Origin: Doryteuthis pealeii
Taxonomy: Eukaryota > Mollusca > Cephalopoda > Myopsida > Loliginidae
Reading direction: 5' to 3'
DNA: 64,000 nt
Assembly: GCA_023376005.1 (NCBI GenBank)
Contig: CM042139.1
Coordinates: 141,876,535 to 141,940,534, forward strand
How positions within the stretch are numbered: position 1 is the first letter of the stretch; each line of letters begins with the position of its first letter. This document shows, piece by piece, positions 52,541 to 62,910 of this stretch. The position numbers and the translations under genes are program-made. The notes under the pieces are model-generated. The model ran no database searches. It was given only the letters and a program-made list of their open reading frames with translations, and was not told the DNA's origin.

Positions 52541-53400
52541 ATCCAGGCGCCTCCACAACTTTTTTTTGTATAGCATATCAAAGTACTTATTGGCTGAATT
52601 TTCCGTGATATCACACCAAAATTACTCATATCATATGTTTTACGGCATATCACCCCTTTTCGGGAAATTTAATGCAGAATCAATGCGTTTACACCAGGCG
52701 TCTCCGTAAATTATTTTTGTATAGGATGTCTTGAAAGTACTTATTGGCTGGATTTCCCGTGTTTAGTCACATTATCACACCAACATTACTTTGAGGATGC
52801 GTTCATTGTTTTTGTAGACTAAATCACTCGCAGCTACAACTGAAAGAATGGCTTTCCTTAGAAAAGGGTAATATTAATCTATCAGCTTTGTAGTGCGATT
52901 TTCCTGTCTTATGCTTTCCATCGCCGACTAGTTACTTAGGGCAGTGCTAATTATACAAACCTACCGATCCTTGGAAACCTCAATTTACTGTAATTAACAG
53001 AACCCCATGCCAAGTCATAGATCTCAATGTTCTTCCATCGCCGACACTCCTTCTTCGCCATCTGCTATCGTCCACAGGCGGAGACAGAGCGGTTCCTAAG
53101 GAGTTCCGTTGGTCGGAAGACATGTCTGTTCTGGTGGTGCCTGGCCAACCATTTTCAGCCATCATAAGTGCACGAAAGAGATAGATTATTAACTTCGCAT
53201 CCAGCAACAGGAACGAGAATCCATTAAGGTTGGCATCATCTTATTTATGAAGCATTTATTTACTGACATTTGTTATTACTTTGCAATTAGCGTGGACATC
53301 ATTTCCCGGACTGAATTCTGAGCAACGTTTGTTGACGCTACATTGGTCAAATACAATACATTTATCTTCATACTATTATAACATGTAGAAAGACCACAGT
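52541..53400. other. No gene; GC-richer block at 53000-53210
   Basis: The minus strand of 53000-53170 encodes a short frame (NGWPGTTRTDMSSDQRN...) that could be a fragment of some LINE ORF, but I cannot assign it. A weak R1 head lies at about 52640 (ACGGCATATCACCCC). Confidence 0.35.
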
Positions 53401-53409
53401 CCTTTTGGT

Positions 53410-53465
53410 TGGTTGCTGTTTAATGGCATATCAACATTTATGGGTCATTTATGCCAAAATCTTTA
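53410..53465 (+). repeat. R1 head fragment (plus)
   Basis: GGTTGGTTGCTGTTTAATGGC, ATATCAACATTTATGGG and ATTTATGCCAAAATC. Confidence 0.55.
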
Positions 53466-53769
53466 TCATATGTATAAAAGAAAGTTTTAGAAAAATAAAA
53501 TTGTTTCAAATCACTACATGTTTAAGAATACATTTTTTAAAATAATATCTAAATGTATACAACAAAGAATTCTTAATCTCAGCGTGTTTTTTATTTAAAT
53601 TTGATACATCATTTCCCTCTTATTATCTCTCTTACTCCTGTTTTCTCTTTCTCACTCACTTTCTAGTGTTCCTATTTTTTTCTTTAGTCCGTTCCTGGAC
53701 AGGGAACTTTTGCTAGTATATATACATGAGTGTATGTATGTGTGTCTACATATCTTCAAAAGATGAATA

Positions 53770-53837
53770 CCCACACACCCAAAACACACATACGTACACA
53801 CATACGTACACACACACTCACCCCCCCCCACATATAT

Positions 53838-53892
<55 letters not shown>
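53770..53892. repeat. Compound (CA)/(TACA)n, C9 run and (TA)n
   Basis: CA-rich tract, a run of C at about 53821-53829, then TA to 53892. Confidence 0.9.
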
Positions 53893-53894
<2 letters not shown>

Positions 53895-53904
53895 CATAAA
53901 GGTA

Positions 53905-53960
53905 CACGGTAATACCCAACTCGTTTCACCATAAGGACCTTCAGGTTTAAATCCACTGGA
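53905..53960 (-). ncRNA. Degenerate hammerhead-like fold
   Basis: Minus strand CCUGAAGG, UCC-UUAU-GGU, GAAACGAGUUGGG. The spacing resembles the 36984-37030 copy (CUGACGA, UCC-ACAU-GGU, GAAAC), but the core is altered and stem I does not pair. A (TA)n array follows directly on this strand. Confidence 0.35.
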
Positions 53961-54024
53961 TTAATCAAGATATTGATTAATTGCAGTCGATTTTACGTAT
54001 TTTTTCGTGATAAACGGTTGATTG

Positions 54025-54025
<1 letters not shown>

Positions 54026-54068
<43 letters not shown>

Positions 54069-54081
54069 ATATATATATATC
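54026..54081. repeat. (TA)n array
   Basis: TA tract with one TT step. A further degenerate fold (minus GGUUUUAUUACAACC then GAAACG, 54234-54272) lies upstream on the minus strand. Confidence 0.9.
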
Positions 54082-54290
54082 AGAAAAATTGAAATGAATA
54101 TGACTGTATGTAAGTACATACATTTAAAAAAAAAACAATCATCCTTCTAAAAACCTTGTAGCTTTTTCATTTTTATATACTTATATATGAAAAAAACAAA
54201 GATAAGTAAAAGGTTGACGTTGAAAAAGACAATGGTAAAGCGTTTCGGTTGTAATAAAACCATCAACGGGGATCAACTTGTTTAATGATT

Positions 54291-54810
54291 ATAAATAATC
54301 TGAGGGAAATTGGTATAAAACAAGCAAAAGCTTGTAAGCCTTAGTTTACGATGTTAAAAGGCACGTGAAATGCAAGAAAAATGTAAAAACGAAACGTCAC
54401 GCGATGATGGTGTTCCCATTCAAATAGTTGATCATAAAACAATCCCAAATATCCTTGGTTTTGGAGAAAAATAAATTCGAACTTTTTCTATGTTACATGA
54501 ATTATTTTACCTGACAACGCATCAGAAATATTCATTTTATAAATATTTAACATATGCTGGACTTTTTTTTTCCAAAACAATATTTTGTGTTTTTTCCAAA
54601 ATCAATGATATAATGTAAATTGTGCATTCCAGTGATGATGACTGCTACATCTTGACCATAAAAATCACAAATTAAACATTCTAATTAATAACTAATTGAA
54701 CTTGTGAAAAAATACATGATATTTAAGATGATAAAGGAGAAAGGCATCCGAACGTCATTGTACAGCACATATGCCACCCTCTTGGTACAGCATATGAAGA
54801 TAATATAGAT

Positions 54811-54812
<2 letters not shown>
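54291..54812. other. No recognised feature
   Basis: AT-rich, nothing supported. Confidence 0.35.

Positions 54813-54873
<61 letters not shown>
54813..54873. repeat. (TA)n array
   Basis: Pure TA tract. Confidence 0.95.
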
Positions 54874-54874
<1 letters not shown>

Positions 54875-55070
54875 TAAAGATTGCTCAATATCATATATAG
54901 AGCATATATATATATTCTATTAGTTTGTAAATCCCATAGGCTAGAAACTGTCAGTTAGCAATCGCCTTTGCTTGAATGTCTTCGCTGCCTTAAATTGCAT
55001 ATCATCTATCACTTATAATGGGAACTATGTATTACTATATACATAAGAAACTCTATAATTAATACCAATT

Positions 55071-55072
<2 letters not shown>

Positions 55073-55105
<33 letters not shown>

Positions 55106-55134
55106 GAAACTCAAATATATATATATATATAAGC
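55073..55134. repeat. Two short (TA)n arrays in a local duplication
   Basis: (A)AACTCAAATATATA... follows CAATTCAAATATATA..., so the unit TTCAAA/CTCAAA plus TA is repeated. Confidence 0.8.
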
Positions 55135-55290
55135 TGTTGGCACTTCACATAGCGTTAATACCCTTGGGAAAGGTATGAATCCATATATTCTCCCTCCAGC
55201 TATGGGTTAAATAGTAGGGCAGACTGGGCTCTTCAGCTTTGGGTAGGTAACCAGTCTAGGAGAGGGATAACTCTGAATTCAAAATTCCCG
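55135..55290 (+). mobile_element. S1 SINE (plus, head missing)
   Basis: ATAGCGTTAATACCCTTGGG, CAGCTATGGGTTAAATAGTAGG-like words, AACCAGTCTAGGAGAGGG and ACTCTGAATTCAAAA. A GTGGCAACCCGTGATGC word at about 55312 could be a scrap of R2. Confidence 0.65.
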
Positions 55291-55434
55291 AGGTCGGTCG
55301 TTGATTGGGTTTGTGGCAACCCGTGATGCACCAATTCTTTCCTATCGACTGTGCCAAAAAGTGTGGATGGTCCAGCACAAGCCTTCACCACTATAAACAA
55401 ATCCCTGTGTGGGAGTTCATTGTGTGTATGAACC

Positions 55435-55436
<2 letters not shown>

Positions 55437-55487
<51 letters not shown>
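55437..55487. repeat. (TA)n array
   Basis: Pure TA tract. Confidence 0.95.
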
Positions 55488-55490
<3 letters not shown>

Positions 55491-56030
55491 GCATGACTTT
55501 CCCTTCAATATTTCTGACATGAAAAACATTTACGTTTACAACCTCCAAACTGGATCAGACATTGCACCAAGTGACTTCGAGGACAACTAATATAATGATG
55601 AACTTACCGCCCTTTACGCTGAATAAATAAAGTTATCAATAAGTATATTAATTGATGAATCGATATCAGCATAGGCACAGTAGTAAGAAACTGTTCAATT
55701 GTCAATGTACTCAAAACATCCCAGCGTGTGAAATACATCGTAGAATATATAGTAGAAATTCTATATCTAAATTCACTTATCAATTCGGCTAAGCAGATGA
55801 ACAGACAGACAGATAAAAGTACTCGTAATTTAGCACTAATTTGAGATAAGCAAATTAATCGACAAATGTATTGATGGATAATTAGCTATACGAAAGTTTA
55901 TACATAAGTTCATTGTCAAAGTAATAAACAACCCGGTCCAAATATATTTACATTGTAGCATTCTTTGAATTCTTACTCAGAAACTTTGTTTTTTCTTTAG
56001 GAAAAGGTAGGGTTAGAAATACCACCCAAA
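55488..56030. other. No recognised feature
   Basis: Nothing supported. Confidence 0.35.
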
Positions 56031-56034
56031 AGTG

Positions 56035-56215
56035 TGTGATATTAGATATAGTCGGCAATATCACCTACAATGGGGCAATATCACAGGTCATAAGCAATAT
56101 CACCCAATACCAAAGAGCAATACTCTCCTAAATAGGGGGCTATGACCCACAATGAGCAATATCACACATGAGGAATATCACACATTATCAATGGCAATAT
56201 CACCCACGATTGTTT
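56035..56215. repeat. Imperfect minisatellite with GCAATATCACC core
   Basis: The word (G)CAATATCAC recurs at least six times with spacers of varying length (e.g. near 56052, 56072, 56094, 56149, 56190), with diverged units in between. Too irregular to give one period. Confidence 0.8.
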
Positions 56216-56317
56216 CAGCTAGTTACTTATCTGTAAGATCGAGTGTTCTGTTTTGCCGCCACCATGTCTTCGTTTAGCTACTCAGAATATAGGATATGAC
56301 AAATTGATATTACACAC

Positions 56318-56320
56318 ACA

Positions 56321-56412
<92 letters not shown>
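56318..56412. repeat. Compound (CA)n-(TA)n array
   Basis: CA from 56318, then TA to 56412. Confidence 0.95.
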
Positions 56413-56414
<2 letters not shown>

Positions 56415-56825
56415 TTCATTATTATCTATTTTACACCGCCACCAAAATGTGTATTCAAAAACATTCATGTCCTTCCTGTCGCAAATGTCTTGCTGGCGCT
56501 TAAATCAACAATTGCATTATGAAGTCAGTATTTTGAAGTATAGTTCGTGACTAACGTTGAATTTTCTTTTATTGTTAAAATCAAAAGCATGAATAAAATA
56601 ACTTTGAAATATATTATGTGTGTACAAAAGTTCACAAAGTGCTATTAAATGCAAAGACCGGATACATAGTTACAAAACTTTATGCAGAACTGTAAATGTT
56701 TGCATACATTTAATAATATAACCAGTAAAACTTCAAAAATATAATATGTATCAAATGATGTGAAATGTACCGGAACGAAAGGAAATAAGCATATAAATAT
56801 GGAAAATTACATTTTCGATGCTGTA
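56413..56825. other. No recognised feature
   Basis: Nothing supported. Confidence 0.35.
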
Positions 56826-56827
56826 AA

Positions 56828-57735
56828 ATGGAAATTCTCCCAAGCTATAGCGGTGTGAGTACTACTACGGTATGGTTGCATCACTTGAACTCCACTGAAA
56901 CCACTAGAGAAAAGGGATACGTGGAAACTGTACTGTTTTATCAGAGTTCTCATAGAAACCAATGTTCTTTTTTGATTTCTCAAGACTATTTAGCAGTTAT
57001 TCTACTTGTACGGGAGTATTTGCAAGAGGCGCCAGATCATTTGCATAGTTCGCACCCGTAATAGTCTATACGGAATGTCGCCTGCTTCTTGACTTTTTTA
57101 AGGTGAATCATGTTTCTTTGATGAGATCTCGTGACGTTCGGAGTATATAATTCAGAATATCATAAATATGGTGCTAACGTACCTCCATGTAGGGCCCCAG
57201 CGACAATGTCAAAGAAATATGTGCCACCATCAGGTGAACGAACCATTGCTTTAGCGTCATTATAGCGGTAACCGTTTCTTTCGAGATGCCTTATGATAGA
57301 AGTATTTGCTCCATTCCTCCTCTGTGTATGGAGTCAAATGTCTTGGAGAAATTTACAAACAGTAGTGTTGCCTCAAAATTATTTGCTCGAACTCCTTCTA
57401 TAACTCCTCCAACAGTCAGGATTGTACTGAATGTCTGATTTTATTTATTTGCTTTTAAACATGCAAAAATGAACAAATAGAATACATTCAGGATTCTATT
57501 TGTTCATTTTTGCATGTTTAAGTCAGTTCTATCTGGGCTTTCTTGAGATTTTCTATTTTGATATTAATTACGTTGTGATGGGTTTTTTTTATGTCATTTC
57601 ACTTTTCTCTGTCTGCTTCTGTTTCCAAAAGACAGCGTGTTTGGCTCTTAGTTTGGTCGGTATGTACTCAGCTGCTGCTTCTATGTGGGCAATAACAAAC
57701 TTTTCGTGTTCCTCATACAATTCTTCAGGAGACCT
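56828..57735 (-). pseudogene. RTE-type LINE fragment (linker and RT, minus)
   Basis: Read on the minus strand from 57735: a region before RT (LRSPEELYEEHEKFVIAHIE, then AEYIPTKLRAKHAVFW), an internal gap marked by a 29-bp hairpin, then RT with NNFEATLLFVNFSKTFDSIHR (block A), and finally NYANDLAPLANTPVQ at 57005-57050, where the YADD box reads YAND. The part between the linker and block A is missing. Frames change several times. It ends near 56830 without the 3' end of the element and begins against (TA)n at 57737. Confidence 0.75.
57455..57521. repeat. Perfect 29-bp hairpin inside the RTE fragment
   Basis: Left arm 57455-57483 (starting TTAAACATGCAAAAATG) is the exact reverse complement of 57493-57521; the loop ACATTCAGG is nine bases. 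It sits at the join where the middle of the RTE ORF is deleted. Confidence 0.92.
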
Positions 57736-57736
57736 C

Positions 57737-57739
57737 AAA

Positions 57740-57815
<76 letters not shown>

Positions 57816-57851
57816 GTGAGTGAGAGAGGAAGAGAGAGATGAACAGACTGG

Positions 57852-57888
<37 letters not shown>

Positions 57889-57890
57889 GA
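57737..57890. repeat. Compound (TA)n-(GA)n-(GATA)n array
   Basis: TA at 57737-57775, GA with GTGA interruptions to about 57830, then GATA repeats at 57855-57887. Confidence 0.95.
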
Positions 57891-59120
57891 ATACCGTTGG
57901 TTAGATAGATATTTACAGGGTAAATATTAGCGTAAGCATACTGGATATTTTATGCTTTTTTTTTATTCACACCGGCTAAATAATTCAAATACAACATAAA
58001 TTTGATACCTAAGGATAACTTAAGCTAATTTCTGTCATAAATCTATTGATTATATTTCTGCCTTTCCACGCAACTGCCGGAATGCCTACACACATGTTTG
58101 CACATGATTGAATAATCGATTGCCGCACATATAGTAAAAATAATCGTTTGCTTATCTTGTTCAATATATCAAGATTCATTCGCAATCAATTTCCATATAC
58201 AGTCAGATTTCCTGAGAAAGAAACAAAAATGTTCAAGCGAAAAAATAACAATTCTCTTCTTTAAATATTTGCTATTATTTTACAGGATGGTTTCCAAAAT
58301 GCGTGGATTATGTGCTCAAAGGAAAGAAGAAAAAAGGGAAGAGGAAATAATAAAAGAAACATTGAAAGTTAATAATATTTCATCGTTATTACTTTACGTA
58401 TTTTCATGCGATTATTTTACCTCATAATTTTTGTTGAAAACAATATCCGATTCTCAGGGGACAAGATTCAAGTATCAGAAAAATGAAACTAATTTTTTTT
58501 TTCTTCTTTTAAATTCACACTCTTTTCTAATAAAATCCCATAATGCGTTTATTCAAGACAAATCACGTTGCAGGAAACCTGAGAGTGTGTTTTACAGTCA
58601 AAGTCTCTAGAATATTCAAATCAGTACCGCAAGCGAGCGTTGTTTTTATTTATTTATTTTTTCCCAAAGATCAGGATTTATCTAATATTTTTTAAATTTA
58701 TTTTCATTATTCGAAATGTGTGGCATATTCTTACATTTCATTTTTTTTATTATTCTATGAACAATCGGATGTTATCATTAACAATTAAGGTCATTATGAA
58801 TATGCATGAGGTCCCGAAGGGAGATAACTTAGTGTTTTAAGAAATCTGATAGAGGATGACCGTTGATACATCATCATTGGGGATTTAATGTGAGACTTAA
58901 ATAAATAGACTCATTAAGATAATTGGAAAATGAATACGAAAACAAGAAATAAACAATGATTTTTTTTTAATAATTAAAAATGGTGCAGATTTGAACTGAA
59001 ATACCGAAAATGATGGACGAACGTTACTAAATAGCAGTAAAAATATATAAAAATATTTCGTAAAAACATATCAATAATTGTGTTCGTTTATATTTGAGTT
59101 TGAATGTTTGTACGTTTTTG
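57891..59120. other. No recognised feature
   Basis: AT-rich with long T runs. No gene supported. Confidence 0.35.

Positions 59121-59125
<5 letters not shown>

Positions 59126-59176
<51 letters not shown>
59126..59176. repeat. (TG)n array
   Basis: About 49 bases of TG. Confidence 0.95.
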
Positions 59177-59177
<1 letters not shown>

Positions 59178-59204
59178 GTTTTTGTTTTTGTGTGAGTAAC
59201 GCAT

Positions 59205-59965
59205 TAGTGCACATAAATGAAAAAGGCTTCACCAGAGAAAAGTCATTAAGCCGGCGATATACCACAGAGACTATTACAGATGCAAAACTACGCAGATGAT
59301 CTCGCAAATACTCCTGTACAAGCCAAATCACTGCCTAATTGTCTTAAGAATCCGGCAAAAGTCATTGGTCTCTGTGCGAACTCGGATAAAATTGGGGTCA
59401 TGTATTTTAAACAATGCAGAGGCATCTCCACACAGGATGATAAGCCTCTAAAATTTTAGACCTGTTCACATACATAGGTAGTAATATCTCATCTACAGGA
59501 AATGATGTCAGTATAAGGAAAGGCATGGATTGCTATAGACAGATCATCGATCGTATATAAAATTGCATCTCATAGATAAGATAAAGCGAAAATTATTCCT
59601 ATCTCTATCGGCATCAGTGCTACTGTACGGCTGTATTACTTAGACCATAACGAAGAGCTTAGAAAAAACCTTAATAGGAACTGTACAATTATGTTGTGTG
59701 CTATCTTGAACACATCTTAAATAAACACATCACAAAAGAGCAATAAGACGAATAGAACTACTAAAGAAGCAAAATCGAGCTCATGAGTGACGTTCTCCTG
59801 TTGGTACCTGCACATAGACACACTAGTGTGAGCCGGCCAGAAAAAACCTTACATTGATCAGCTTTGCGGGGATACTGGATGCTCAGCAGAACATCTTGCA
59901 GGAGCGATTACCGGTAGGAATGGGTGAAGAAGAAAATATAATGGGCATCCGTGTTGTCAGTACGT
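59205..59965 (+). pseudogene. RTE-type LINE, C-terminal RT to 3' end (plus)
   Basis: Starts within RT at HINEKGFTREKSLSRRYTTE, followed after a frame change by QNYADDLANTPVQAKSL (YADD intact at about 59288-59299), IGLCANSDKIGVMYFKQ, FTYIGSNISSTGNDVSIRKG, then ASVLLYGCIT and the conserved end SRPEKTLH...GYWMLSR. Multiple stops and shifts. It overlaps in content with the minus copy at 56828-57735 only around the YADD box. The 3' end near 59965 runs into a TG-rich tract. Confidence 0.78.
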
Positions 59966-60258
59966 CTTGATGGCGATTATATTTGTGGGTATATGTTTGT
60001 ACATTTTTGAGGGTGTATGTGTGTGTAAGCATGTGTGTCTGTTTTTAGTGCGAGTACCTGTATGAAGTTTGGTGTCATAATCAGAATACATATCTGGCTG
60101 TGGTTGTGTGTGTTTGCGTATGGCTGAGTTGTGTGTTCTAATTCTGGGATTCTGCTAGTGTGCATGTGTGTTTGTGTATATGTTGATGTTTTAGAGCTTT
60201 TGTTTTTGCTTCTGTGTGTCTCTGTTTCCGTCAGAGTTGTGTTGTGTTGAGTTGTTTG

Positions 60259-60299
<41 letters not shown>

Positions 60300-60305
60300 T
60301 TGATT
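59966..60305. repeat. TG-rich low-complexity tract
   Basis: Degenerate (TGTG/TATG) repeats, with (TG)n at 60240-60300. Confidence 0.8.
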
Positions 60306-60309
60306 GTTA

Positions 60310-60590
60310 GGTAAATGTATGTATTTAAGCAACTCCTCTGCCATAGGTAGGATGCGACACCAAGTCTATGTTACAGCGGAGTCCTACTGGTTTTTTATTC
60401 AGTCTTCCTTGTCCAAGAACCAGTCGTCGTACCATATACGCACCAGACAGTTCAGAGTGTCATATTATTTCTCCATAACTTAAGGGGAGGGCGGGATCCA
60501 GGCATTTTTCAAAGGTATTCCCACAAAATGAAACGCAAACAGCTTTATCAAGGATTTCAACTAGGTTCGCCGGATCCGAGTTTATATTCG
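60310..60590 (-). mobile_element. S1 SINE (minus)
   Basis: Forward words TATTTAAGCAACTCCTCTGCC, GTAGGATGCGACACCAAG, ACAGCGGAGTCC, CAAAGGTATTCCCACAAAATG and AGGATTTCAACTAGG. The head is lost into the following sequence. Confidence 0.65.
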
Positions 60591-60797
60591 TCTCTATGTA
60601 TGTGTTTCTTTGAATGTGTATACTTCTATCGTCACTCTACGTCTCCCTCGCTCCCTCCTCCTCTACCTCTTTCTATGTGTGCGATGCAATATAGCAAGCG
60701 TCAAATTTAAAAGCCATTAACAGATATTTGAAAATACGTTCCAAAATAATTTCTTTTTTTCTCAGTGCCGTTTGAAATTGACTTTCTATGCAATAAT

Positions 60798-61020
60798 TAC
60801 AAAAATAAAACTGAAACACATATTTAAACAAAAATAAATTTTCAACACCTATTTAACCAAAAATGAAATTGTAACACCTATGTAATGAAAAATAAATTTG
60901 GAACACGTATACAAAAAAAAAATGCAGCCATTCTGAAACCGAAATTAAAATTGTTACACCAATGTTACAACAATAAAATTGCAATACCTACGTAAACAAA
61001 AATAATATTGAATAAATATA
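60798..61020. repeat. 29-bp minisatellite, diverged
   Basis: The unit is AAAAATAAAATTG followed by AAACACCTATTTAACC. Four clear consecutive units of 29 bp run from about 60801 to 60916, followed by two to three degraded ones separated by an insert. Confidence 0.85.
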
Positions 61021-61229
61021 TACATAACATTTAAGGGGTCTACTATTTTAACTGCTACGTAATCAAAATTCTACACTAGAATCGCCATCCTGCTATGGCT
61101 TTATCAGTCACGAACAGACCTGTAGGTAACGTGGTCCACCCACTTAATATCTGTTCACGAAGCCAAGCCATGCCGATTTAAGAAAAACATAGTATATATA
61201 GGTTTCAATGATATCAGTGGTTTCAGACA

Positions 61230-61480
61230 TACAGATATGGGGAGTGTGGAGTATACCTTCATTGCATTACTCCCAGGTTCACTTATGAGTGGTAGTAGCT
61301 GTTAGGGTCTAATCTATCAGTAAAATAGATGTGTTTAAATAGATTTGTGTTTGAGAGAACCATGAGCAAAAATTATCTTTAAAATCAACTACACAGAATA
61401 TGTGAATATGAACGTGATTACCCAACCTCTAGGCATGAAATAAACCAATACAGTCAAAATCAATCAATTAATCTACTTGC
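61230..61480 (-). repeat. Dispersed repeat R1 (minus copy)
   Basis: GGGAGTGTGGAGTATACC, TGCATTACTCCCAGGTTC, GTAGTAGCTGTTAGGGTC and TCTAGGCATGAAATAAACC run in order. Confidence 0.7.
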
Positions 61481-62203
61481 TGGTTGAAAATTCAGGTGAG
61501 ACAAAACAGGTTAAATCAAATTACTATCACTTCAATTGTTGGTATGTCAATAAACTAAAGAAATATTAATTTAATTGTCTAGACAGTTGTTCGCAAAAAT
61601 CAACCAATGAGACGTAATTTTAAATCAAAAAAGGCATAGATAAATTTATGTAGATGCAAAAAATTAAAACAAATGAAATAATGAGAGTCGATGAAGAAAA
61701 CAATAACGCAATAGATAACAAAGAAAATTGAATAATGAAATGGAAATTGGACACAAAATTAAATATAAATCAATTTTAAATAGAAAAGGTTATGGACTGA
61801 CTGACATGAACCAGTATGTTTATATAAACCTCAATCTAGATGTGGGTTTCTGAAAATTTTTACTTGATGCACCACATATAACCAAATTTAATGTCCATTC
61901 ACTCCAAATAAATTACTGAATATTAAATTACAAAACATAATTAATTTACCAATATGTGAAAGAATAAGTAAATGATAAATACAAACGCATCATTAGTTCT
62001 TGAATCATTATTAATAGAATGGATAGGTTTGGTGTTTTTTATTTCATATTTACGGTATCAAGATTACTTTTTCTTAAATACAGAAGAATCATTATTAATA
62101 GAACTAGCAAATATATGCACCCTCCGGGTGCAAGTATTTAAGTTTTAATGTAATAAAATATTGTATTAAATTAGAAAGGCTAATGAAACTAAATAAGAAT
62201 ACA
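61481..62203. other. No recognised feature
   Basis: AT-rich, nothing supported. Confidence 0.35.
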
Positions 62204-62205
62204 GA

Positions 62206-62266
62206 TAAAAAGATTTGAAACAGAGGGAGTATAATAAAAGATTTGAAACAGAGGGAGTATAATAAA
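62206..62266. repeat. 30-bp tandem duplication
   Basis: AAAGATTTGAAACAGAGGG with the trailing AGTATAATA occurs twice in succession without change. Confidence 0.92.
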
Positions 62267-62812
62267 AAATGGAACAACTGAAACTTACTCTTCCATCACT
62301 CTCGTCTTTCATTGTTATTTTTTCTAATTTAAGTATTTAGTTATAAGAGGAAGTAAAGAATAAAATGACAGTTATTTTATCTTGTTAATGGATTTCATTT
62401 AAGATTCATTGAAGAGATTCTTGCTTATATTCATTAAAATAAAACCAAACAGTTAGAAATCAATAATACTAAGCACATATTTATTAAATTCGATTTTTTA
62501 ATATTAATATGCAAATTAGCCTTCCCGTTCACGCTGTAAACCGCTATTTTGTTGTATATATAAATATAATTGCATGTTGTCAGTATGTAGACATAGTTAA
62601 CAGTATTAATAATGTAAGACAATTTTATAACTAAGAGAATTGTGACTTGAGTAGGAATATAGTTTCGGTTACAGACAGAAAAACACACAATCTCCATTAT
62701 AATAAGATATTGAATATCTGGCAATACTGAAACAATACGGACCCGTCCACCTCGGCTAAACACAACACAACAGAATACGGCTTATTCAATATTTATTGAC
62801 TTGTCCCGCTTA
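62267..62812. other. No recognised feature
   Basis: A minus-strand open frame at 62434-62763 has no recognisable domain. Confidence 0.3.
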
Positions 62813-62814
62813 AG

Positions 62815-62910
62815 CATACAAGGGTATGCTACTAATTACTACGGAATAACAAGTTCGATCCCTGCTGGATGCCCCATATTTGCGACCTAATATTACATTC
62901 TACCTGTGGC
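62815..62910 (+). mobile_element. S2-like SINE fragment (plus)
   Basis: AAGTTCGATCCCTGCTGGATG, ATATTTGCGACC and ACATTCTACCTGTGGC parallel GCTGGATGCTGATATTTACGAC and CATCATACCCATGG at 9535-9585. Confidence 0.5.

Noticed and set aside
62434..62763. 109-codon minus-strand ORF
   Set aside because: AT-rich, hydrophobic and repeat-like composition with no domain.
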